A stretch of 64,000 bases of DNA from Myxococcota bacterium (lineage in GTDB: Bacteria > Myxococcota_A > UBA9160 > UBA4427). Below, piece by piece: positions 25,607 through 33,492 of this stretch. The position numbers were made by a program, and so were the translations under genes. The stretch lies in contig JAWKRT010000002.1 in assembly GCA_041389495.1 (NCBI GenBank), forward strand, positions 124,001 to 188,000, in the 5' to 3' direction. The stretch's first letter is position 1, and each line of letters opens with the position of its first letter. The notes under the pieces were generated by a model. It was not told where the DNA came from. It did no database searches and saw nothing but the letters and a program-made list of their open reading frames with translations.

Positions 25607-26505
25607 CGTCGCAGCGCGAGCGCGAGCTCGGCGCGCGCGCGAGAGAGGCGGAGCGCGGCGGCGTCGGCGAGCGCGCGCAGCGCGAGATGCGCGCGCACGA
25701 TGCGCTTCGCGCGCGCCGTTCGCGCGGCGCCCTCCCAGCCGAGCGCCGCGGCGCGCTCGGCGACGCGATCGAAGAGCGCCATCTCCTCCTCGAAGCGGAG
25801 CAGGCTCTCCGACTGCCGCCACGTCGCGCCGCCCTCGTGGCGTCGATAGGCGTACTCGACGCGCCGCGTCCCGACGAGCACGTCGCCGTCCATCAGCAGC
25901 CCCGACGTGAGGGCGAGGTCCTGCACCTGCTTCCAGCGCGGGTCGAAGCGACGGCCGCGCAGCAGCGCGGCGCGGTAGCAGAGCGTCGGACACATGATGA
26001 AGTTGCCGGCCATGAGGGCGCGCAGCGAGCGCTCCCCGGCGAGCTCGTACTCGCGCGCGCCGCGCGCCTGCGGCGGGAGGAAGAGCGGCTTCACGCGGTC
26101 GGCGAGCGAGAAGACGGGCGCACCCGCCGCGTCGACGACGCGCGCGTCGCAGTAGAGCGCCGTCGCGCCCGGATGGCGCGCGGCGAGGTCGCGCATGCAC
26201 GCGACGTAGCCGGGGAGGAGCGCATCGTCCGCGTGGAGGAGCGCGACGAGCGGCGCGTCCGCCAGGTCGAGGCAGCGGTTCCAGTTCGCGGCCATGCCGA
26301 GGTTGCGCGCGTTCTCGACGCAGCGGACGCGCGTGTCGCCATCGAGCCCGAGCTCCGCGACGACGGCGCGCGCTTCGCCCCGCTCGCCGTCGTCGCAGAC
26401 GAGCAGCGACCACGCGGCATCCGTCTGCGCGAGCACGCTCCGCACGGCGTGTGCGAGCAGATCGCGGCCGCGGTGGTAGGGAATGGCGATCGCGAGCTCG
26501 CTCAT
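25603..26505 (-). CDS. family 2 glycosyltransferase
   Basis: The 300-residue protein is a GT-A type family 2 glycosyltransferase: IAIPYHRGRDLLAHAVRSVL at the N-terminus, the nucleotide-binding Asp in LVCDDGERGE, and the metal-binding LLHADDALLP. FIMCPTLCYRAALLRGRRFD follows, where the acceptor loop usually sits, and the C-terminus is a basic helix bundle. It transfers a sugar from a nucleotide sugar to a glycan or lipid. It is the last gene of a three-gene operon; its stop shares bases with the stop of the converging antiporter gene. Confidence 0.85.
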   Translation of the reverse strand: MSELAIAIPYHRGRDLLAHAVRSVLAQTDAAWSLLVCDDGERGEARAVVAELGLDGDTRVRCVENARNLGMAANWNRCLDLADAPLVALLHADDALLPGYVACMRDLAARHPGATALYCDARVVDAAGAPVFSLADRVKPLFLPPQARGAREYELAGERSLRALMAGNFIMCPTLCYRAALLRGRRFDPRWKQVQDLALTSGLLMDGDVLVGTRRVEYAYRRHEGGATWRQSESLLRFEEEMALFDRVAERAAALGWEGAARTARAKRIVRAHLALRALADAAALRLSRARAELALALRR

Positions 26506-27521
26506 CGCGCGCGCGTTCCATCGGGGCTCGCGGCGACCGGCCGCGCCGCGCCGCGGCCCGCCGCGAAGAGCGCGAGGCCGACGAGCCCCCACGCGAGCGC
26601 GGCCGCGAGCGTCGACAGCGAGAGCGCGAGCGCGACCTCGGCGCGCATGCCGACGGCGCCGAAGAGCGCGACGAAGAGCGCCTCGCGCACGCCGGTGCCG
26701 CCGATCGAGATCGGCAGCAGGCTCGCGAGCGTCACGAACGGGACGATCACGGCGAACCACGCCGGCCCGACGGACTGGTCGAGAGGCACGGCGAGCGCCG
26801 CGACGGCGAGCACGGGGAGCCCCTGGTTCGCGAGCGAGAGCGCGAACGTGCGCACGAGCACGCGGCGATCGCGCGCGGCGCGCGTCGCCGCGGCGACGGC
26901 GTGGACGAGCGCGTCGGCGGCGCGCGGCCATGGCGCGGCGAGCCGGCGCAGCGCGCGCTCGGCGAGCCGCGCGAGCGTCGCGTGGGCGACGGCGAGCGGC
27001 GCGAGTGCGACCGCCGCGGCGGCGAGTGCGACGACGGCCCGCGCGCGCGGCTCGATCGCCGCTTCCGGCAGCAGGAGCGCGGCGCCGAGCGCCATCGCGC
27101 CGAGTGCGCTCATGCCGAGCAGGCGCTCGAGCGCGACGAGCCCGGCGACGGCCGCCGTGCTCCCAGCGTCGCGCCGCGCGTCGTCGAGCCGGTAGACGTC
27201 GCCGAGGATCATCCCGGGCAGCACGAGGTTGAAGAAGCTCGCGACGAGGTAGGCGCGCAGCACCGCCGCATAGCGTCCCGCCAGGCCGGCCGCGCGAAGC
27301 AGGAGCCGGAAGCGGAGCGCGCCGACCGCGAAGCTCGCGCCGAAGCAGGCGAGCGCGGCGGCCCACGGGAGGAGGGCGGGGCGCACCCACGCCGAACGCA
27401 GTGCCGCGACGAGGCCCGTGCCCGGCGGCGCGCTCGCCGCGGCCATCCGGAATGCGAGCCCGAGCAGCGCGAGCGCGACGACGAGCCGGAGCGCGAGGAG
27501 CGCGCCGCGCCGCGCGGTCAC
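26502..27521 (-). CDS. lysylphosphatidylglycerol-synthase-TM-like (UPF0104) membrane protein
   Basis: The 339-residue protein has about eight membrane spans. It shows the UPF0104 pattern: the YLVASFFNLVLPGMILGDVYR segment (here residues ~92-112, with Asn-Leu-Val-Leu-Pro-Gly), then LVALERLLGMSAL, and ISIGGTGVREALFV near the end. Proteins of this group act as lipid flippases or accessory factors beside glycosyltransferases. Both junctions are four-base overlaps, so the three genes 25603-28483 are translated together. Surface polysaccharide or glycolipid assembly is the likely role. Confidence 0.85.
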   Translation of the reverse strand: MTARRGALLALRLVVALALLGLAFRMAAASAPPGTGLVAALRSAWVRPALLPWAAALACFGASFAVGALRFRLLLRAAGLAGRYAAVLRAYLVASFFNLVLPGMILGDVYRLDDARRDAGSTAAVAGLVALERLLGMSALGAMALGAALLLPEAAIEPRARAVVALAAAAVALAPLAVAHATLARLAERALRRLAAPWPRAADALVHAVAAATRAARDRRVLVRTFALSLANQGLPVLAVAALAVPLDQSVGPAWFAVIVPFVTLASLLPISIGGTGVREALFVALFGAVGMRAEVALALSLSTLAAALAWGLVGLALFAAGRGAARPVAASPDGTRAR

Positions 27522-28483
27522 GGCGCCTCGGGGCCGGCGGTGAGCCTGCGGTGGAGCACCTCGCGCGGGACGTTCTGCAGGTCGTAGCCGAGCGCCGCGA
27601 GCACGAGCTGGAAGCCGAGGATCACGGGCAGCGCGGCGAGCATCACCGTGCCGCTCGTCTGCGCGACGTTGCTCTCGATGCCCTCGAGCCAGCGCCGCGC
27701 TCCGAACCAGCCGCCGCACGCCATCAGCACCGGGCCGAGCGCGAGCTCGATCGACGCCACGTTGAAGTTGCGCAGATAGTAGTTGTAGAAGACGCGCTTC
27801 ACGGTGTTGCGCGCGTGGCCGGCCGCGAACTCGAAGACGGCGCGGCGGATGCGCAGGCTGCTCGGCTCCTCGCCGTAGCGCGCGGGCATCGGGACGTCGC
27901 ACACGACGGCGCGCAGCACGCCGAGCCGGAACAGCACGTCCGACTCGAAGAAGTAGCCGCGTGCGATGCGGTCGAGCGGGAGCGCGCGCGCGACGGCCGC
28001 GTGGATCGCCGTGAAGCCGTTGTTCGGGTCGAAGACGTTCCAGTACCCGCTCGAGAGCTTGCACGCGAACGAGAGCAGCGAGTTGCCGACGAGGCGCAGC
28101 CGCGGCATCGCGGAGAGGCCCTCGAGATCGAAGAAGCGGTTGCCCTTCGCGTAGTCGGCCTCGCCCTCGAGCAGCGGCCGCACGAGGCGCGGGACGAGGC
28201 GCGGGTCCATCTGCCCGTCGCCGTCGAGCTTCACGATCACGTCGGCGCCGGCCTCGAGCGCGGCACGGTAGCCGGCGAGCGTCGCGCCGCCGACGCCTTC
28301 GTTGCGCGCGTTGCGCAGCACGCGCACGCGCGGGTCGCGACACTCGCGCTCGACGACGTCGCCCGTGGACTCGGGGCAGGCGTCGTCGACGACGAAGATC
28401 GCGCCGCACTCCGGTCCGATGGCGGCGATGACGTCGAGCACGTGCTTCGAAACGCGGTAGCAGGGGATGACGACGGCAATCAC
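27518..28483 (-). CDS. dolichol-phosphate-mannosyltransferase-like family 2 glycosyltransferase
   Basis: The 321-residue protein begins VIAVVIPCYRVSKHVLDVI, with the nucleotide-binding Asp in FVVDDACPEST and the metal-binding LDGDGQMDPRL. Two C-terminal hydrophobic segments (LALGPVLMACGGWFG and LAALPVILGFQLVLAAL) suggest membrane anchoring. This is the layout of polyprenyl-phosphate glycosyltransferases such as DPM1-like proteins with membrane tails. It heads the operon with the flippase-like protein and a second glycosyltransferase. The GTG at 28483 is the only start placing the first strand at the N-terminus. Confidence 0.88.
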   Translation of the reverse strand: MIAVVIPCYRVSKHVLDVIAAIGPECGAIFVVDDACPESTGDVVERECRDPRVRVLRNARNEGVGGATLAGYRAALEAGADVIVKLDGDGQMDPRLVPRLVRPLLEGEADYAKGNRFFDLEGLSAMPRLRLVGNSLLSFACKLSSGYWNVFDPNNGFTAIHAAVARALPLDRIARGYFFESDVLFRLGVLRAVVCDVPMPARYGEEPSSLRIRRAVFEFAAGHARNTVKRVFYNYYLRNFNVASIELALGPVLMACGGWFGARRWLEGIESNVAQTSGTVMLAALPVILGFQLVLAALGYDLQNVPREVLHRRLTAGPEAP

Positions 28484-28587
28484 GCGCTGGCCCCCGGCCG
28501 ACTCTCCGCGCTCCACAAGCGATCGGGCCTCGGGCCGCGATCGAGCGCCGCGCGCGTGCGCGCGGCGAAGCTCGGTGACGGGTGCGG

Positions 28588-28593
28588 AGGCTA
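28588..28593 (-). promoter_or_regulatory. putative -10 box TAGCCT
   Basis: On the minus strand TAGCCT lies about 105 bases before the glycosyltransferase start at 28483. The 28484-28730 interval otherwise shows no gene and holds this box and the opposing one at 28690. Confidence 0.35.
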
Positions 28594-28689
28594 ACACACG
28601 CAGTCGCGCCGCTCGTCGCGCGTGCGCGTGCGACGCGCCGGGGCGAGTGCGCGCGCGACGCGCAGCTCGAAGGCAACTCGGCGCAGGTG

Positions 28690-28695
28690 TATGCT
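28690..28695 (+). promoter_or_regulatory. putative -10 box TATGCT
   Basis: TATGCT lies 36 bases before the GTG at 28731. GAGGAG is between them at suitable spacing. Confidence 0.45.
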
Positions 28696-28730
28696 GCGCG
28701 CCCGCGCGCGCCCACGAGGAGCCGATTTCC

Positions 28731-29828
28731 GTGCGATGGCAGAGCGAAGGCGAGCGCGCACCGCGTCGCGCCGCACCCGACGCCGCGTCCGCGGACCGCG
28801 CGTGCGAACGCTGCGGCGCGCCGCTCGAGACGCTGCACGCCGGGCTTCGCGATCGCCACTTCGACACGGAAGCGCCCGCATCGGGCTTCGCGATCGCCGC
28901 GTGCGCGACGTGCGACCGCTGGGTGCTGCTGCCGCGGCCGTCGCCCGACGCGCTCGACGACCTCTACCGCGACTACTACACGCACGGGCACGGCGGTGCG
29001 GCGCCCTCCGGCTTCGAGCGCTGGGTGGCGCGCGCGACGGCAGCGCGCTCGCTCGGCTACGCGCGCAGCGCGAGCGCGTTCGAGCGCGCGACGGCGCCGC
29101 TCGCGATCGGGCCGCTGCGCGCGATCGGCGAGGCGCGCGCGATGTGGCTCCCCGCGCGGCTGCGCGACGCGGGCGGCGGGCGCGTGCTCGACGTGGGCTG
29201 TGGCGACGGCGAGCTGCTCGCGCACCTGCGCGAGCTCGGCTGGAGCGTGGCGGGCGTCGAGCCCGACGCGCGCGCGCGCGCCGTGGCGGCGCAGCGGCTC
29301 GGCGGCGCGCCCGTCTACGCGAGCGCGGAGGAGGCGGTGGCCGCGGGCGAGCGCGCGGATGCGGTGACCCTCTCGCACGTGGTCGAGCACGCGGCCGATC
29401 CCGAGGCGCTGCTCGCCGCGTGCCGGCGCGCGCTCGCGCCGGAGGGCCGGCTCGTCGCGCGCACGCCGAACCCGGCGAGCGCGGCGTGCGCGCGCTTCGG
29501 CGCGAGCTGGCTCCACTGGGATCCGCCGCGCCACCTGCGGCTCTTCGGCGAGCGCGGGCTGCGCGCGCTCGTCGAGGCCGCGGGGCTCCGCGTGCTGCGT
29601 TCGTTCACGTCGGCGGGCTCGGCGCACTTCGCCTACGCGGCGAGCGCGCGGCTCGAGCGCGACGGCCGCCTCCCCGGCCTCGACCTCGGCGCCGTGCCCG
29701 TCGGCGTGCGCCTCGCGTCGATCGCGTTCTGGCTCCGCGAGCACGCGCGCGTGCGCCGCGGCGAAGGCGTGGGCGAGGAGGTCGTGGTGATCGCGACGCT
29801 CGCGGGCGGGAAGGAGGCGCGCGCGTGA
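28731..29828 (+). CDS. class I SAM methyltransferase with N-terminal zinc ribbon
   Basis: The 365-residue protein has an N-terminal four-Cys group, Cys25/Cys28 and Cys58/Cys61, likely a zinc ribbon. The Rossmann domain follows: RVLDVGCGDGELLAHL, an acidic residue in VAGVEPDARA, and VTLSHVVEHAADPEALL. Methyltransferases of this type act on sugars or secondary metabolites, and its divergence from a glycosyltransferase operon suggests sugar or lipid modification. The GTG start has a GAGGAG site. Its stop overlaps the PhzF-like gene by four bases. Confidence 0.85.
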   Translation: MRWQSEGERAPRRAAPDAASADRACERCGAPLETLHAGLRDRHFDTEAPASGFAIAACATCDRWVLLPRPSPDALDDLYRDYYTHGHGGAAPSGFERWVARATAARSLGYARSASAFERATAPLAIGPLRAIGEARAMWLPARLRDAGGGRVLDVGCGDGELLAHLRELGWSVAGVEPDARARAVAAQRLGGAPVYASAEEAVAAGERADAVTLSHVVEHAADPEALLAACRRALAPEGRLVARTPNPASAACARFGASWLHWDPPRHLRLFGERGLRALVEAAGLRVLRSFTSAGSAHFAYAASARLERDGRLPGLDLGAVPVGVRLASIAFWLREHARVRRGEGVGEEVVVIATLAGGKEARA

Positions 29829-30772
29829 CGAACGGCGACGAGCGCGTGGAGCTTCGCTTCGCGACGGTCGACGTGTTCACCGAGCGCGCGTTCGGCGGCA
29901 ACCCGCTCGCCGTGTTCCCCGATGCGCGCGGGCTCTCCGACGCGGCCATGCAGCGCATCGCGCGCGAGATGAACCTCTCGGAGACCACGTTCGTGCTGCC
30001 GCCGGCCGACGCCGCGAACGACTTCTGCGTGCGCATCTTCACGCCCGCCGCGGAGCTCCCGATGGCCGGGCATCCGACCGTCGGGACGGCCCACGTCCTC
30101 GCGACGCGCGGCGCGGTCGACCTCTCGCGCCCGCGGAGCGAGCTGCGCTTCGAGCTCGGCGTCGGGCCGGTGCCGGTCGCGATCGAGTGCCGCGACGGCG
30201 CGGTCGCGCGCGCGACGATGCAGCAGCCGCTCGCGCTCTTCGGCACCGTGCGCGAGGACCGCTCCGGGATCGCGGCGCTGCTCGGCCTCGCCGCGGACGA
30301 TCTCGCTCCGTCGCCCGTCCAGGCGGTGTCGTGCGGCGTTCCGTTCCTGATCGTGCCGCTGCGCTCGTCCGGCGCGGCCGCGCGTGCGCGGCTCGACGCG
30401 GCGGCGAGCGAGCGCGCGCTGCGCGACTTCGAGGCGCAGGAGGTGCTGTGCTTCTCGACCGAGTGCGCGACGCCCGGCGCGCTCGCACACGCGCGCGTCT
30501 TCGCGCCGCGCCTCGGCATCGCGGAGGACCCGGCGACGGGCGGCGCGGCCGGCCCGCTCGGCGCCTATCTCGTCCGCTACGGCCTCGTCGCGCCGGCCGT
30601 CGCGCGCGCGGGCTTCGCCGTCGAGCAGGGCATCGAGATGGGGCGTCCGAGCCGGATCGAGGTGCGCCTCGACGTCGACGACGCCGGCGCGCCGCGCGGC
30701 GTGTTCGTCGGCGGCGCGTGCGTACCCGTGACGGAGGGAGTGCTCGCGGTGCGGCGGGGAGACCTGACGTGA
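29825..30772 (+). CDS. PhzF family isomerase-like protein
   Basis: The 315-residue protein has the two diaminopimelate-epimerase-like halves of the PhzF family. Signs are FATVDVFTERAFGGNPLAVF, the catalytic Glu in MNLSETTFVLP, RIFTPAAELPMAGHPTVGTA, and the second-half GIAEDPATGGAAGPLG with the conserved Asp. PhzF isomerises dihydrohydroxyanthranilate in phenazine synthesis, but most homologues have other, unknown substrates, and there are no other phenazine genes here. It is coupled by four-base overlaps to a methyltransferase before and a GST after. Confidence 0.9.
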   Translation: MTNGDERVELRFATVDVFTERAFGGNPLAVFPDARGLSDAAMQRIAREMNLSETTFVLPPADAANDFCVRIFTPAAELPMAGHPTVGTAHVLATRGAVDLSRPRSELRFELGVGPVPVAIECRDGAVARATMQQPLALFGTVREDRSGIAALLGLAADDLAPSPVQAVSCGVPFLIVPLRSSGAAARARLDAAASERALRDFEAQEVLCFSTECATPGALAHARVFAPRLGIAEDPATGGAAGPLGAYLVRYGLVAPAVARAGFAVEQGIEMGRPSRIEVRLDVDDAGAPRGVFVGGACVPVTEGVLAVRRGDLT

Positions 30773-31407
30773 TCCGGCTGTACGACTACCTGCCCTCCGG
30801 CAACGGCTACAAGGTGCGGCTCCTGCTCGCGCAGCTCGGCATCGAGCACGAGGTGGTCGAGCTCGACATCGCGGCCGGGGAGACGCACACCGCCGCGTTC
30901 CTCGCGCTCAACCCGAACGGCAAGATCCCGGCGGTCGAGCTCGGCGACGGGCGCGCGCTCGCCGAGTCGCACGCCATCCTCCAGTACTTCGGCGAGGGCA
31001 CGTCGTTCGTGCCGGTCGACGCGTACGAGCGCGCGCAGATGTGGCAGTGGATGTGCTTCGAGCAGTACAGCCTCGAGCCGTTCATCGGGACGCTGCGCTA
31101 CTGGCGGCACTCGCTCGGACGCAGCCCGGCCGCGATCGGCGAGGAGCGCTATCGCGAGAAGCTCGACGGCGGGCACCGCGCGCTCGGCATCCTCGACGCG
31201 GCGCTCGCCGACCGCGCGTGGCTCGTCGCGTCGGCGTACACGCTCGCCGACATCGCGCTCTACGCCTACACCCACGTCGCCGACGAGGGCGACTTCGAGC
31301 TCGCGCGCTTCCCGCACGTGCTCGCGTGGCACGAGCGCGTGCGCGCGCAGCCGCGCCACGTCCCCATCACGCACGCGGAGGGCTCGCGCTCGCTCGGCCG
31401 GAATTGA
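30769..31407 (+). CDS. glutathione S-transferase family protein
   Basis: The 212-residue protein has the thioredoxin-like N-terminal domain, with YDYLPSGNGYKVRLLLAQLG. The cis-Pro region is NPNGKIPAVEL, and the glutathione-binding Glu-Ser is in LAESHAILQYF. The C-terminal helical domain contains YTLADIALYAY with the conserved Asp. The N-terminal Ser is the most likely catalytic residue. The GTG overlaps the PhzF stop. It closes the three-gene operon 28731-31407. Confidence 0.9.
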   Translation: MIRLYDYLPSGNGYKVRLLLAQLGIEHEVVELDIAAGETHTAAFLALNPNGKIPAVELGDGRALAESHAILQYFGEGTSFVPVDAYERAQMWQWMCFEQYSLEPFIGTLRYWRHSLGRSPAAIGEERYREKLDGGHRALGILDAALADRAWLVASAYTLADIALYAYTHVADEGDFELARFPHVLAWHERVRAQPRHVPITHAEGSRSLGRN

Positions 31408-31413
31408 TAGGCT
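31408..31413 (+). promoter_or_regulatory. putative -10 box TAGGCT, leaderless candidate
   Basis: The box begins immediately after the GST stop and ends seven bases before the ATG at 31420. That spacing would place the transcript start at the start codon. Confidence 0.5.
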
Positions 31414-31419
31414 CGCGCC

Positions 31420-32646
31420 ATGTCGAACGAACCCGTCGATCCCGGGCCGGACGCGCACGGCCACGCGCACTCCCACGCACACGGGCACGCCCACGCGCAC
31501 CTCGACGCGCCCGAGCCCGCGAGCGGCGGCGCGCCCGGGAAGCCGCGCCGCCAGGAGCAGGAGAAGGCGCGCGAGGAGATCACCGAGCTCGCGCCGAACG
31601 TGCTGCGGATGGAGCTGCCGATCCGCCTCCCCGGCCTCGGCCACGTGAACTGCTACGCGCTCGTCGACGACGACGGGTGCGCGGTCGTCGACCCGGGCCT
31701 GCCCGGCCCCGGGAGCTTCTCGGCGCTCGAGGACCGGCTCCGCCGCGCGGGCTTCGGCGTGAAGGACGTGCACACGGTGATCGTGACGCACTCGCATCCC
31801 GACCACTTCGGCGGCGCGGTGCGGCTCGCGCGCGAGGCGGGGGCGAAGGTCGTCGCGCACGACTCGTTCTACTTCGGAGTGCCTTCGCCCGAGGACGACG
31901 CGAAGATGTCGGTCGAGGACCAGGAGGCGGCGGAGCGCCAGGCCGAGGAGGAGGACGAGCCGCGCGCCGACGGCCGTCCCGCGCCGACGCCGCCCCCGCC
32001 GCAGCCCGCGCGCTACCGCGGCCGCCGCACGCCGTGGGGCGGCAAGCGGCCCGGGCCGTCGCGGCTCGCGCGCTGGGTCTTCCTCGCGATGCGCAAGCTG
32101 CGCGGCATCCAGTTCGTCCCGACCATCACCGCGCCCGTCGCGAACCTGCAGGTGCTGCGGCTCGCGAAGCGCGAGTACTTCGTCGTGCACACGCCCGGGC
32201 ACACCGAGGACCACATCTGCCTGCACTGCCCGGAGGAGGAGATCTTCCTGTCGGGCGACCACGTGCTGCCGACGATCACGCCGCACATCGGCGGCATCGC
32301 GCGCTCGCTCGACCCGCTGCGGACGTTCTACGAGTCGCTCGATCTCGTCGCGGCGATCCCGCACGTGAGGCAGGTGCTGCCCGCGCACGGGCATCCGTTC
32401 GCAGACCTCGCCGACCGCTGCCGCGCCATCCAGGAGCATCACGACGAGCGGCTGCTCGAGGTGAAGCGCATCGCGGGCGAGCTCGGGCCGGCGACCGTCG
32501 CCGCCTTCTCGCAGAAGCTCTTCAAGCCGCGCAGCTGGGGCCCGATGGCCGAGAGCGAGACGTACGCGCACCTCGAGCACCTGCGGCTCGCCGGCGAGGC
32601 CGACGTCCACCGCGACCGCGCGGGCATGCTCGTCTACGAGCTCTGA
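31420..32646 (+). CDS. metallo-beta-lactamase-fold hydrolase with His-rich N-terminus
   Basis: The 408-residue protein has alternating His residues at 13, 15, 17, 19, 21, 23, 25 and 27, likely binding Zn, Ni or Cu. The metallo-beta-lactamase core follows: metal ligands His124, His126, Asp128 and His129 (THSHPDH), His261 in HTPGH, an Asp in LSGDHVLP, and a later His in LPAHGHPF. A charged, Pro-rich insert (about residues 165-215) separates the first and second halves. The C-terminal helices resemble MBL-fold glyoxalase-II-like or lactonase-like proteins. The substrate is unknown. Confidence 0.85.
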   Translation: MSNEPVDPGPDAHGHAHSHAHGHAHAHLDAPEPASGGAPGKPRRQEQEKAREEITELAPNVLRMELPIRLPGLGHVNCYALVDDDGCAVVDPGLPGPGSFSALEDRLRRAGFGVKDVHTVIVTHSHPDHFGGAVRLAREAGAKVVAHDSFYFGVPSPEDDAKMSVEDQEAAERQAEEEDEPRADGRPAPTPPPPQPARYRGRRTPWGGKRPGPSRLARWVFLAMRKLRGIQFVPTITAPVANLQVLRLAKREYFVVHTPGHTEDHICLHCPEEEIFLSGDHVLPTITPHIGGIARSLDPLRTFYESLDLVAAIPHVRQVLPAHGHPFADLADRCRAIQEHHDERLLEVKRIAGELGPATVAAFSQKLFKPRSWGPMAESETYAHLEHLRLAGEADVHRDRAGMLVYEL

Positions 32647-32663
32647 GCGCGCGCTGCGCGCGC
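32647..32663. terminator. GC-only hairpin between convergent genes
   Basis: Seven-base arms (32647-32653 and 32657-32663) pair perfectly around a CTG loop, right after the stop at 32646 and before the opposing stop at 32674. It could serve both directions, but there is no T-tract. Confidence 0.4.
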
Positions 32664-32673
32664 GCCGTGCTTG

Positions 32674-33486
32674 CTAGGCGGGAACCGGGTTGTGGAGGCG
32701 CGTCGACGCCGCGCGTCCGATCGCGCCGTGCTCGTCGAAGAGCGCGAGCGCGACGAGGCCGACCCCGTCCGTCTCCGACAGCGCGACGGGCGCGAGCGCG
32801 ATCCACTCGCTGCGCGGCTCGCGCTCGAGGTAGAGCGTCGCGTCCGGGTTGATGTAGGGCGCGTGCGCGCCCGGCCCGCGCCGTCGCACGACGCCGGCGA
32901 TCGCGTTGCCGAGGTCGGCGAGCGTCGCCGCGCGCTCGAACGGCGTGCACGCGGCGTCCGCGACGAGCGCCATCGGGAGCCGCATCCAGGCCGCGGGCGC
33001 GTCCGAGTCGGGCGCGCCCGCCCAGCGCACCCAGGCCTCGCGGTGGAACCCGGGCGGGACGCTCGGGCTCGTGCCCTTCGGCACGATCGCCGTCGTCGGC
33101 AGGCCCTCGGGCCCGGGCGGCGGGACGGTGGCGCCGCCGAACGGCTCGCGCGCGGGCGCGTCGCTCGCGCGCGCGAACAGCGCGCTCGCGCGCGCGACCT
33201 CGCGGCCCGCGGCGCGCAGCGCGACGTCGACGAGCGCGATGCGGCGCGCCTCGCGCACGACGCGCGTCGCGAGCTCGAGCGGCGCCATCGGAACCGGGCG
33301 GTGGAGGTCGACGGTGAGGCGCGCGGCGACGACGTCGCCGCTCGGGCGGTGGCGCTCCGCGCCGTGCGCGAGCAGCCCGAGCACCGGGCCGCCGTGCAGG
33401 AAGCCCGCGGCCCACGGGCCGTGCGCGAGCGGCGTCGGCTCGTAGAGGTCACCGCGGCGGACGAAGAGCGCGTCGGGCTCCGCCAC
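32674..33486 (-). CDS. acyl-CoA thioesterase-like double hotdog protein
   Basis: The 270-residue protein resembles the double-hotdog thioesterases of the TesB-like/PF13622 group. It contains AAGFLHGGPVLGLLAHGAE at the start of the first hotdog helix, then VAARLTVDLHRPVPMAPLEL and SEWIALAPVALSETDGVG. These enzymes release CoA from acyl-CoA. It begins six bases after the P450 gene upstream in the same direction, so they form one operon with a likely role in lipid or steroid breakdown. The start is GTG at 33486. Confidence 0.75.
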   Translation of the reverse strand: MAEPDALFVRRGDLYEPTPLAHGPWAAGFLHGGPVLGLLAHGAERHRPSGDVVAARLTVDLHRPVPMAPLELATRVVREARRIALVDVALRAAGREVARASALFARASDAPAREPFGGATVPPPGPEGLPTTAIVPKGTSPSVPPGFHREAWVRWAGAPDSDAPAAWMRLPMALVADAACTPFERAATLADLGNAIAGVVRRRGPGAHAPYINPDATLYLEREPRSEWIALAPVALSETDGVGLVALALFDEHGAIGRAASTRLHNPVPA

Positions 33487-33492
33487 GCGTCG

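Noticed and set aside
27522..29744. Long open frame extending the flippase-like gene upstream
   Set aside because: It overlaps a glycosyltransferase gene and a methyltransferase gene with real motifs; the GTG at 27521 is coupled to the previous stop.
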